The notes beneath the pieces are model-generated. The model searched no databases. It was not told where the DNA came from and saw only the letters and a program-made list of their open reading frames with translations. A DNA stretch of 60,913 nt from Alphaproteobacteria bacterium (GTDB lineage Bacteria > Pseudomonadota > Alphaproteobacteria > Caulobacterales > Aquidulcibacteraceae): the NCBI GenBank assembly GCA_016124255.1, contig WGOB01000009.1, positions 1-60,913 on the forward strand, given 5' to 3'. The first letter of the stretch is position 1. Each line of letters begins with the position of its first letter. Of this stretch, positions 1 to 6,704 are shown one piece after another. The position numbers were made by a program, and so were the translations under genes.

Positions 1-10
1 AATGGCGCCA

Positions 11-30
11 ATATGGTATATCAATAGACA
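11..30. promoter_or_regulatory. candidate operator, island motif copy 1
   Basis: The stretch contains TGGTATATCAAT. Read on the minus strand it is ATTGATATACCA, matching the copies at 6431-6450 and 6628-6645. It lies about 45 bp upstream of the ATG of the hydratase operon. The near-palindrome TGRTATAYCA resembles operators of FadR-type GntR regulators, which is inference. No such regulator is encoded in the window. Confidence 0.5.
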
Positions 31-73
31 GGCGGCCCCGAAAGGGCATGGCGCCTCGAAAGAGCCGGGACGG

Positions 74-1369
74 ATGGCCGAGGGCTGCACCCTAGCGCAT
101 AAATTGATCGCGCGAGCGGCGGGAAGACCGGCGGTCTCGGCTGGGGAAATCGTGAGCTGCCGGGTCGATCTGGCGTTTGCGCACGATTCGTCTGGACCTC
201 GGCGCTGGGGGCCGATGCTCGACGAACTCGGCCTCGGCTTGTGGGACCCGAGCAAGGTCGTGATCGCCTCGGACCACTACGTCCCTGCGGTCGACGCGGA
301 GAGCGCGGCGATCCTGAAGCTGACGCGTGAGTTCGCGGCGGCGCACGGCGTCGGGCGCTTCTTCGACATGGAGGGGATTTCGCACACGCTGCTGGCGCAG
401 AACGGATTGCTGGCGCCGGGCATGTTCATCGCCGGGGGCGACAGCCATTCCTGCCATGGCGGCGCGTTCGGGTGCTTCATCGCCGGCTATGGCGCAACCG
501 ACATGGCCGCCATCGTGGCGACGGGCGAAACGTGGGTCGCTGTGCCGGACGCCGATCTTGTGACGTGGCGGGGCCGGCTTGGCGCGGCTGTGTCGTCCAA
601 AGACATTATGCTGTTTCTGTGCGGCGCGCTCGGCATGGACAACGGCTTTCGGGTGGTCGAGTTCGCCGGCGACGCGGTGGCGGCGATGACGATGGACGAG
701 CGCATGGTGCTCACGAACATGAGCGCCGAACTGGGCTATGACACCGGCTTGGTCGCGCCGGACGCGGCGACGCTCGACCATATCCGCGCGCACGGCGGCG
801 TGGTTCGGGAAGACGCGATGGCGTGGCGTTCGGACGCAAACGCGGCGTTTGCGCGGCGCTTCGCGTTCGACGCCGACGCGCTCGCCCCGCAAGTCGCTGC
901 GCCGCACAGTCCCGCGAATGCAGCGCCGGCGGCGCAGCACGAGGGCGTGCGGATCGATCAGGCTTATATCGGCGCGTGCGTGGGCGCCAAGCTGGAGGAT
1001 TTGCGCATGGCGGCGCGCGTGCTGCGCGGGCGCAGGGTCGCGGGCGGGGTGCGGCTTCTCGTGGCGCCGGCGTCGACCAAGATCGCGGAAGCCGCGGCGC
1101 GCGAGGGCGTGCTGGCCGATCTCCTCGCGGCGGGAGCGCGGCTGATGCCGTCCGGCTGCGGCGCATGCGCGGGCATGGGCGCGGGGCTGTTGGCGGCGGG
1201 CGAGACATGCATCTCAACGACAAACAGGAATTTCAAAGGCCGCATGGGCCATAGCGACGCGGCGGTCTGGCTCGCATCGCCCTACACGGTGGCGGCGAGC
1301 GCGGTCGCGGGGCGCATCGTCGATCCGCGCGATATGCTCGGCATAGACGCGCAGCGGGGGGCGGCATGA
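74..1369 (+). CDS. aconitase/LeuC-family hydratase, large subunit (dimethylmaleate-hydratase-like)
   Basis: This is a 431-residue large subunit of a two-subunit Fe-S hydro-lyase of the aconitase superfamily, close in layout to LeuC and to DmdA of dimethylmaleate hydratase. Three likely [4Fe-4S] ligands are visible: Cys302, and Cys362 with Cys365 in a CGAC motif. The GGDSHSCHG-type substrate loop is near residues 117-125. The frame runs back to position 2, but the ATG at 74 puts the start just before the family fold. It overlaps the small subunit by ATGA and is followed by a lyase. A leucine role is unlikely because no leuA or leuB is adjacent and the neighbours are a lyase and amide hydrolases. 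The specific substrate (an alkylated maleate) is inferred from context. Confidence 0.85.
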   Translation: MAEGCTLAHKLIARAAGRPAVSAGEIVSCRVDLAFAHDSSGPRRWGPMLDELGLGLWDPSKVVIASDHYVPAVDAESAAILKLTREFAAAHGVGRFFDMEGISHTLLAQNGLLAPGMFIAGGDSHSCHGGAFGCFIAGYGATDMAAIVATGETWVAVPDADLVTWRGRLGAAVSSKDIMLFLCGALGMDNGFRVVEFAGDAVAAMTMDERMVLTNMSAELGYDTGLVAPDAATLDHIRAHGGVVREDAMAWRSDANAAFARRFAFDADALAPQVAAPHSPANAAPAAQHEGVRIDQAYIGACVGAKLEDLRMAARVLRGRRVAGGVRLLVAPASTKIAEAAAREGVLADLLAAGARLMPSGCGACAGMGAGLLAAGETCISTTNRNFKGRMGHSDAAVWLASPYTVAASAVAGRIVDPRDMLGIDAQRGAA

Positions 1370-1863
1370 GCGGGCGCGCCTGGGTGTTCGGCGATCGCAT
1401 CGACACCGACGTGCTGGCGCCTGGGGCGCTGATGAAGCTGCCGGCGGCGGCGCTCGCATCGCATTGTCTGGAGGCGGTGCGGCCGGGGTTCGCTGCGCAG
1501 GTGAAGCCGGGTGATTTCGTCGTCGCGGGCCGCGCGTTCGGCGTCGGCTCATCGCGGGAGCAGGCCGCGATCTCGCTGAAGCTTCTCGGCGTGCGCGCGG
1601 TGATCGCGCAGAGCTTTGCGCGCATCTTTTTCCGCAATGCGTTCAATGTCGGCCTGCCCGCGCTCATCTTGGAAGACGCCGCGCAGATCGGCGACGGCGA
1701 CGCGCTCGACCTCGATTTCCGATCCGGCCGATTGACGGACGAGTCGTCCGGGGAAACGTTCCAGGTGCAGCCGATTCCGGAGCACTTGCTGCAAATCATC
1801 GATGCCGGGGGCCTCATGGCGTATCTGAAGAACCGCCGTTCGGGGAGCGCAGCCGCACCATGA
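1366..1863 (+). CDS. aconitase/LeuD-family hydratase, small subunit
   Basis: This 165-residue protein is the swivel-domain partner of the preceding large subunit, together forming a heteromeric hydro-lyase of the LeuCD/DmdAB type. The N-terminus VFGDRIDTDVLAPG and the loop FGVGSSREQA (about residues 58-67) are the small-subunit hallmarks. The Ser-Ser-Arg loop contributes to substrate binding in the family. Its start overlaps the large-subunit stop (ATGA at 1366), and its own stop overlaps the next start (ATGA at 1860), so the three genes are translationally coupled. Length is typical for the small-subunit class. Confidence 0.88.
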   Translation: MSGRAWVFGDRIDTDVLAPGALMKLPAAALASHCLEAVRPGFAAQVKPGDFVVAGRAFGVGSSREQAAISLKLLGVRAVIAQSFARIFFRNAFNVGLPALILEDAAQIGDGDALDLDFRSGRLTDESSGETFQVQPIPEHLLQIIDAGGLMAYLKNRRSGSAAAP

Positions 1864-2738
1864 CCACGCTCAAGCAAAGATTGGACGCCGGCCCCGTGCT
1901 TGCGCCGGGGGTGTTCGATGCGCTCTCGGCGCTGCTCGCCGCCGAAGCCGGGTTTCAGGCGATCTACCTCTCCGGCGCCGCGATCGCGTACACGCAACTC
2001 GGGCGCCCCGACATCGGATTGGTATCGGCCACCCAGGTGGCCGATGTCGTCGCGCGCGTGCGCGACCGGGTGTCGTTGCCGCTGATCGTCGATATCGACA
2101 CCGGGTTCGGCAATGCGATCAACGTGAAGCAGACTGTGCGTCAGTTCGAGCGCCTCGGCGCCAGTGCGCTGCAGATCGAAGATCAGACGACGCCCAAGCG
2201 CTGCGGCCATTTGCAGGGGAAGGAATTGATCTCGGGCGAGGAGATGGCGGGCAAGGTGCGCGCCGCGGTGGACGCGCGGCAGAGTGCGGAAACGCTGATC
2301 ATCGCGCGGACGGATGCAATCGGGGTGGAGGGGCTCGGCCGCGCGCTGGAACGCGCGGCGCTCTATCGCGAGGCCGGGGCGGATATTCTGTTTCTGGAAG
2401 CGCCGCAGACGCTGGAAGACATGACGCGGATCGGCGCAGCGTTCGGCGCCGGCGTGCATCTCGTCGCCAACATGGTGGAGGGCGGGCGTACGCCGCTGCG
2501 TTCGCTGAGCCAGCTCTCGGATCTTGGCTTCCGGCTGGTGATTACGCCGGGGGCGCTGGTGCGGGCGTTCGCGTTCATGGGTCGCGCGTTCTTCCGACAG
2601 CTGCGCGACAGCGGGTCCACCACCGGCAGCCTCGATCGCATGCTCGATTTCGGCCAGATCAACGCGCTTCTCGGCTTGCCGGAGATGCTGGAGGAGGGAC
2701 GCGGCTACGCGTCCTGGCGCAAAGACGCCGCGGAGTGA
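1860..2738 (+). CDS. isocitrate lyase/PEP mutase-family lyase (2,3-dimethylmalate lyase-like)
   Basis: This 292-residue TIM-barrel enzyme belongs to the methylisocitrate lyase/PEP mutase superfamily, which cleaves 2-alkylmalate or isocitrate-type acids to a 2-oxoacid plus a carboxylate. Visible signatures are the Mg-binding DIDTGFGN loop (Asp78, Asp80) and KRCGH at residues 113-117 with catalytic Cys115, the hallmark of the lyases rather than the mutases. It follows the hydratase small subunit with an ATGA overlap. Hydratase plus lyase in one operon parallels DmdAB-Dml of Eubacterium barkeri nicotinate fermentation, which yields propionate and pyruvate. Methylisocitrate lyase is an alternative, but no methylcitrate synthase is adjacent. 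Confidence 0.85.
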   Translation: MTTLKQRLDAGPVLAPGVFDALSALLAAEAGFQAIYLSGAAIAYTQLGRPDIGLVSATQVADVVARVRDRVSLPLIVDIDTGFGNAINVKQTVRQFERLGASALQIEDQTTPKRCGHLQGKELISGEEMAGKVRAAVDARQSAETLIIARTDAIGVEGLGRALERAALYREAGADILFLEAPQTLEDMTRIGAAFGAGVHLVANMVEGGRTPLRSLSQLSDLGFRLVITPGALVRAFAFMGRAFFRQLRDSGSTTGSLDRMLDFGQINALLGLPEMLEEGRGYASWRKDAAE

Positions 2739-3857
2739 TCAGCGGATAATCCCGTCGCGCGCGAGCCGCTCGATGACGTCGCGCTGGCGCTGGATCACTT
2801 CGGGGCGTTCGATCATGCGCCCATCCGGCGTACGGTTGGCCGGCGCAAGCGCCGTGTCGCGATAGGGCCCTTCGAAGGCGTCGAGCGGCAGGCGCGAAAG
2901 CAGATTGGTCATGCCGGTGCGTCGGCGCGCGTCGCGCAGCGCGGCGACGTCAAGGACTGCGTTCGCATTGAAGGATTCGCCGGGCCCCGCCTCCGCCAGG
3001 GTGCGCCCGTACCAATCGATGACGATGCTCATCGCGTCGGTCGCGTGCGCCGGCGCCGGCGTGCCGTAAATGCCGGCGGAATTGGCGGACACGACATAGG
3101 CCATGTTCTCCACTGCGCGCGCCATCTTGGCGATGTGCTTGGGCGTGAGGTTCGGCGAAAACACTTCTGACGTCGGGTGCACAAGAATTTCCGCGCCCTT
3201 GAACACGTGCATGCGCGCGATCTCGGGGTAGAGAATTTCTTCGCTCGCGACCGAGCCCAGGAGGCCGATCTCGGTGTCGGCCACTGGGAAGATCGCATCG
3301 GCGCCGTAGGCGTCGAGATAACGGTCCCACACGTCATAGGGCGTGGGGGTGTAAAGCGAAATCATGCGCCGATAGCGCAAAACGGGATCGCCGTTCGGTC
3401 CGAAGATTACGTTCGACTGGAAATAGAGGTCGGGGAAGCGCGCGTCGTTCTCGTAATGATTGCTGCAGAGAAAGAGACGATGGCGCTGCGCAATCTCTCC
3501 GATCGCCGCGCTTTCCGGGCCGTCGACGTCGATGGCGGCCTTGTCCTGCCAGAGCTGGCGCGTCTCGCCGAGCGGGTAGCCTGTCATCCAGTATTCGGGG
3601 AGCACGACAAGGCGCGCATCGTAGCCGTTGAAGCCTTGCAGAAAGCCGCGTGCGGCCGCGATCTCGCCGCCGACTCGGGCGATTGCGGCGCGCATCCGCT
3701 CGCGCGCGGCGCCACGGGTTTGATCCTGGTTGACGGCGTCGCAGCGCGTCTGCAGCGCAAGCGCGGTGAAGCGAGGCGGCGCGGCCTGAGCTTGCGCGGT
3801 CGACATGGGAAAAAGCGCTCCTGCGAGAGTGGAGAGGAGGAAGCCGCGGCGCGTCAC
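2739..3857 (-). CDS. Tat-exported nitrilase-superfamily protein with altered active site
   Basis: This 372-residue protein starts at GTG 3857, overlapping the upstream TGA as GTGA. Residues 1-26 form a twin-arginine signal (TRRGFLLSTLAGALF, then AQAQA), so it should act in the periplasm. The rest is a carbon-nitrogen hydrolase fold: Glu88 sits in LVVLPEYWMTGYP, but the Lys position in the YRK motif reads YRR (Arg164). The nucleophile Cys of CYDxRFPE is Ser205 in SEEILYPE (codon AGC at 3243-3245). The triad is therefore Glu-Arg-Ser rather than Glu-Lys-Cys. It is the last gene of the amidase operon and ends base-adjacent to the converging lyase gene. Function may be an altered amidase or a non-catalytic binder. 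Confidence 0.8.
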   Translation of the reverse strand: MTRRGFLLSTLAGALFPMSTAQAQAAPPRFTALALQTRCDAVNQDQTRGAARERMRAAIARVGGEIAAARGFLQGFNGYDARLVVLPEYWMTGYPLGETRQLWQDKAAIDVDGPESAAIGEIAQRHRLFLCSNHYENDARFPDLYFQSNVIFGPNGDPVLRYRRMISLYTPTPYDVWDRYLDAYGADAIFPVADTEIGLLGSVASEEILYPEIARMHVFKGAEILVHPTSEVFSPNLTPKHIAKMARAVENMAYVVSANSAGIYGTPAPAHATDAMSIVIDWYGRTLAEAGPGESFNANAVLDVAALRDARRRTGMTNLLSRLPLDAFEGPYRDTALAPANRTPDGRMIERPEVIQRQRDVIERLARDGIIR

Positions 3858-4765
3858 GCGCAGGCCTCGACGAGTTCGGACGCGGTCGCGGTCCAGACCG
3901 CGTCGTCGGTTGCGAGCGCGGAAAGCAGCGCATCGAGCGCCCATATCCGGAACGGCTGCCCGATCACATAGGGCGTCAATGTGAAGGCGAGGGTCTGCCC
4001 GCCGAAACGATCGTGCTCGGATTGCAGGAGCGCGTTCGCCTCCAGGATCTGCGCGCGCCATTCTTCCTCGGTCTGGCGCTGATCGATGAGCAGTTTGCGG
4101 TCGTCGAGTTCGTTGCTCAGCGGCACGCAGTGCAACAGGCCTGCGGCGGTGCGCATCGCGACGGGCGTGTTGTCCATCTCCCAATCGAGGCAGATGTCGA
4201 ATCCGGCGGCGCGGACGATGTCCGGCGTCGCGAAGCTCTGGCTGCGCGCGGGACTCAACCAGGCGCGCGGCGCGAGGCCGGCGGCTGCGAACGCGGCGCG
4301 GACCTTGTCCACGCGTGCGGCCTCTTCGGTTTCGACGAGGCCGCCCCAATGCAGCGTATCGGTGTCCCAGCCGTAGGCCGCGATCTCATGGCCGTCCGCC
4401 GTGATGGCTTCGATCAACGGCGCGGCGCGGGTGAGCAGGACGGCGTTGACGGCGAACGTGATCCGAACGCGATGGCGCTTAAGCGCATCAAGCAGGCGGA
4501 AGGCGCCGACGCGGACGCCGTAATCGCGGGTCGTGTAATGGCGCAGATCAGGATAGGGCGTCTGCATCGCGCCTGGATGTTTGAACGGCTTGCCGCTGGG
4601 ATTGAGCATGTGGAATTCGAGCGGCGCGACGATGCAGGCGGCGACCTTGGCGCCGTTCGGCCAGGCGCGGCGCGGCGCATCGGCGCGCGGGCGCCATTCA
4701 TAGCGATCCTGATCCATGCCGCGCCGGCGCAGCGGATAGCGCAGGTAATCTTCCGGCAGGCTCAT
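3854..4765 (-). CDS. NodB/PuuE-type polysaccharide-deacetylase-fold protein, divergent paralogue
   Basis: This 303-residue protein is a paralogue of the upstream gene at 4762-5700. It keeps the family segments DWEMDNTP (residues 194-201) and PLSNELDD (215-222), but the conserved HG motif is replaced by AYGWDTDT (Tyr131 where the partner has His115). The family includes metal-dependent cyclic amide hydrolases such as PuuE allantoinase and cyclic imidase. Loss of the His suggests altered chemistry or a structural role, perhaps as a heteromer with its partner. Start and stop overlap both neighbours (ATGA at 4765, GTGA at 3857), so stoichiometric coupling is plausible. No signal peptide is seen. 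Confidence 0.78.
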   Translation of the reverse strand: MSLPEDYLRYPLRRRGMDQDRYEWRPRADAPRRAWPNGAKVAACIVAPLEFHMLNPSGKPFKHPGAMQTPYPDLRHYTTRDYGVRVGAFRLLDALKRHRVRITFAVNAVLLTRAAPLIEAITADGHEIAAYGWDTDTLHWGGLVETEEAARVDKVRAAFAAAGLAPRAWLSPARSQSFATPDIVRAAGFDICLDWEMDNTPVAMRTAAGLLHCVPLSNELDDRKLLIDQRQTEEEWRAQILEANALLQSEHDRFGGQTLAFTLTPYVIGQPFRIWALDALLSALATDDAVWTATASELVEACA

Positions 4766-5700
4766 GGCGCGAACCCCACGCCGGGGCGCGCCAGCCCCCG
4801 CCGATCGATGTCGGCGATGGTCTGATCCCAGCAGTGCTCGCGATAGAAGCCGGCAATCTCGACCGCGGTTGCGAACCAGACATCGTCCGCATGCGACGCA
4901 ATGTGGCGCAGCGCCTCTTCGAAGGGCCGGATGCGGTGGGCCTGGGAGACGAGATAGGCGTGGAGAGGGATGCACATCACCACGCCGGAGCGTTCCCCCT
5001 CTTGCAGCAATTGATCGAAATGCCGCTTCAGCACATCGGCGTAGCGCCAGGGCGACATCGCCATCGCGCCATAGGTGATGACGTCGTTCACTTCCAACGA
5101 ATAGGGCATGGAGACGACCTTGCCGCTCTTCGTCTTGAGCGGCTGGGGCTGATCGTCCTGGAAGAGATCGCAGGTGTACCAGAAGTCGAGCGCGGCGATC
5201 AGATCGAAGGTGCGCTCGGTGTGGGTGAGGGCGGGCGCCAGATAGCCGCGGATGCGCTGGCCCGTCGCCTTTTCGACGCTTGCGATCGAATCCTCGATCA
5301 TGGCGCGCTCCTGCGCCTCGCTCATGCCGTAGGAATAGCGCGTGTTGTAGATGCCGTGGCTGAAGAATTCCCACCGGCGCGCGACGCACGCCTCGATGAT
5401 TTCGGGATGGTGGTCGATCAGCGCGGTTGAGAGCGAGATCGAGCCGCGGATGGCGTATTTGTCGAGGAGCTCCATCAGCCGCCAATGGCCGATGCGATTG
5501 CCCCAATCGCGCTGAGAATAGCCGACGACATCCGGCGCAGGCCGCGGCCAGCCCGGGCGCGACGGATTCGCCGGCGGGTCGAACTCGTAGAACTCGATGT
5601 TCGGCGCAACCCAGAACGCCAGCTTCTTGCCGCCGGGCCAAGCGATCCTGGGGCGGTCCCGGTAGGGCCAGTAATCGTAGAGGTTGGGATCGGCGTGCAT
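4762..5700 (-). CDS. NodB/PuuE-type deacetylase-fold cyclic amide hydrolase (putative imidase)
   Basis: This 312-residue cytoplasmic protein has the polysaccharide-deacetylase (NodB) fold of the allantoinase/cyclic-imidase branch. The motif FSHGIYNTRYSYGMSEAQE around residues 113-131 carries His115, Gly116 and Asn119. DLFQDDQP (178-185) and PYSLEVND (199-206) match segments of this subfamily. The ATG at 5700 overlaps the upstream stop as TGATG; a longer ATG start at 5721 is less likely. No export signal or cell-wall-binding domain is present, which argues against a true polysaccharide substrate. Ring opening of a cyclic imide or ureide is the best inference, given the amidase gene just upstream. 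Confidence 0.8.
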   Translation of the reverse strand: MHADPNLYDYWPYRDRPRIAWPGGKKLAFWVAPNIEFYEFDPPANPSRPGWPRPAPDVVGYSQRDWGNRIGHWRLMELLDKYAIRGSISLSTALIDHHPEIIEACVARRWEFFSHGIYNTRYSYGMSEAQERAMIEDSIASVEKATGQRIRGYLAPALTHTERTFDLIAALDFWYTCDLFQDDQPQPLKTKSGKVVSMPYSLEVNDVITYGAMAMSPWRYADVLKRHFDQLLQEGERSGVVMCIPLHAYLVSQAHRIRPFEEALRHIASHADDVWFATAVEIAGFYREHCWDQTIADIDRRGLARPGVGFAP

Positions 5701-6395
5701 CACCGGCGCGCCTTCAGCCAATCGCGGGCTTCAGCGACGTCGACGACGTCGGCGTATTTGAGCTGCATGTCGGTGAGGTTGGCGAAATGGTAGCTCTCGT
5801 GTTTGTCGGCCACGCATTGCTCGGGAACGATCGTGCGGTAGCCATGGCTCAAGCTGTCGACGACGGTGGCGCGCACGCAGCCGGAGGTCGATCCGCCGGT
5901 GACGATGAGCGTGTCGGCTTTCGACCAGACGAGATAGCTCGCGAGCGGCGTCTCGAAGAAGGCGGACGGCATGCGCTTGTCGAACACCAGGTCGTCGGGG
6001 CCGATTTCGCAGCGCGGATCGAAGGCGTGGCGGTCGGAGCCCGCCTTGATGTTCTGAAGGCTGTCAGGCGTGTTCGTCCGTGTGCCCCAGATTCCGGCGT
6101 CGCCAGCGTCCGCCTTATAGCAAACCCGCGTCCAGATCACCGGCATGCCGGCGGCGCGCGCCAGCGCGGCCAGGTCGTTGACGTAGTCGATCTGGTTTGG
6201 ATCGGTGACGTAGGCGGTCTTGGGAAATAGATCTGGGCGCGTGTACGCCTGCTGAAAATCGATGTTCACAAGGGCGGCTTTGGCGCCGAAACCGAAGCGG
6301 GCGCGGGCGGGATTGGCGCGCACCTCCTCGAAGAGTTCGCGCGCGGTGCGGTCGGACCGCGCCATGGTCGACTCAAACTTGGGCAGGTCGCTCAA
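5700..6395 (-). CDS. isochorismatase-fold amidohydrolase (maleamate/N-carbamoylsarcosine amidase-like)
   Basis: This 231-residue cysteine hydrolase is the first gene of the operon. The triad is Asp46 (VNIDFQQAY), Lys140 (FDKRMPSAFF) and Cys173 (GGSTSGCVRATVVDS). The STSGCVR(A/T) string is typical of maleamate amidohydrolase (NicF) and N-carbamoylsarcosine amidase rather than of true isochorismatases. I chose the TTG at 6395 because AAGGAG stands eight bases upstream. The ATG at 6365 has no comparable ribosome site. It would hydrolyse a half-amide to the dicarboxylate plus ammonia, fitting between imide opening and the hydratase. N-carbamoyl amino acids are an alternative substrate class. Confidence 0.85.
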   Translation of the reverse strand: MSDLPKFESTMARSDRTARELFEEVRANPARARFGFGAKAALVNIDFQQAYTRPDLFPKTAYVTDPNQIDYVNDLAALARAAGMPVIWTRVCYKADAGDAGIWGTRTNTPDSLQNIKAGSDRHAFDPRCEIGPDDLVFDKRMPSAFFETPLASYLVWSKADTLIVTGGSTSGCVRATVVDSLSHGYRTIVPEQCVADKHESYHFANLTDMQLKYADVVDVAEARDWLKARR

Positions 6396-6430
6396 GAGGC
6401 ATGCTCCTTGGCTCAAATATCGCGCCGGCG

Positions 6431-6450
6431 AAACAAAGGGTATGTCAATC
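6431..6450 (-). promoter_or_regulatory. candidate operator, island motif copy 2
   Basis: Read on the minus strand this is GATTGACATACCCTTTGTTT, in transcription orientation 36 bp upstream of the TTG start at 6395. It agrees with the copy at 6628-6645 at 14 of 16 core positions. Confidence 0.55.
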
Positions 6451-6627
6451 CGACCCCGCAAGGGAATATGTCCCCGGGGCGTTCGCCCCATCGGCGGGCT
6501 CCGGCAAAACTGACGCCAAGACAGTGGCTTAGCGTCATTCCGACACGATCTGGGCCGCCAAGATCATGTGGCCGAACATCCACAAACCCCCGATGAAAGA
6601 CCGGCTACAGCGCGAATTGGCTTGCAG

Positions 6628-6645
6628 AAATGATATACCCTTTGC
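6628..6645 (+). promoter_or_regulatory. candidate operator, island motif copy 3
   Basis: The sequence AAATGATATACCCTTTGC lies 59 bp upstream of the TonB receptor ATG. It matches the copy at 15581-15598 at 15 of 18 positions and copy 2 in the opposite orientation. Confidence 0.55.
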
Positions 6646-6704
6646 TTAATGGCAAGGGCAGTCGTGCGTCGTGCGGGCGCGCAGCGGCGCTCGGGGAGGA
6701 CATC

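Larger units (their letters stand above)
6396..6704. promoter_or_regulatory. divergent promoter region between amidase operon and TonB receptor
   Basis: This 309-bp non-coding stretch separates divergent starts at 6395 (-) and 6705 (+). It holds two copies of the island motif, one facing each gene, plus the AAGGAG ribosome site of the TTG-started amidase. I see no small gene or RNA in the middle part, and no convincing sigma-70 boxes could be assigned. Confidence 0.6.

Noticed and set aside
74-1863. Assigning the hydratase as leucine pathway LeuCD
   Set aside because: No leuA or leuB nearby, and operon with a lyase and amide hydrolases fits a catabolic hydratase better.
2739-3857. Treating the nitrilase-fold gene as decayed
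   Set aside because: The Tat signal, fold and operon coupling are intact; only the active-site residues differ.
6444-6449. TTGACA read on the minus strand as a -35 box of the amidase operon
   Set aside because: No -10 box at 16-18 bp; the hexamer is part of the repeated motif found in other places.
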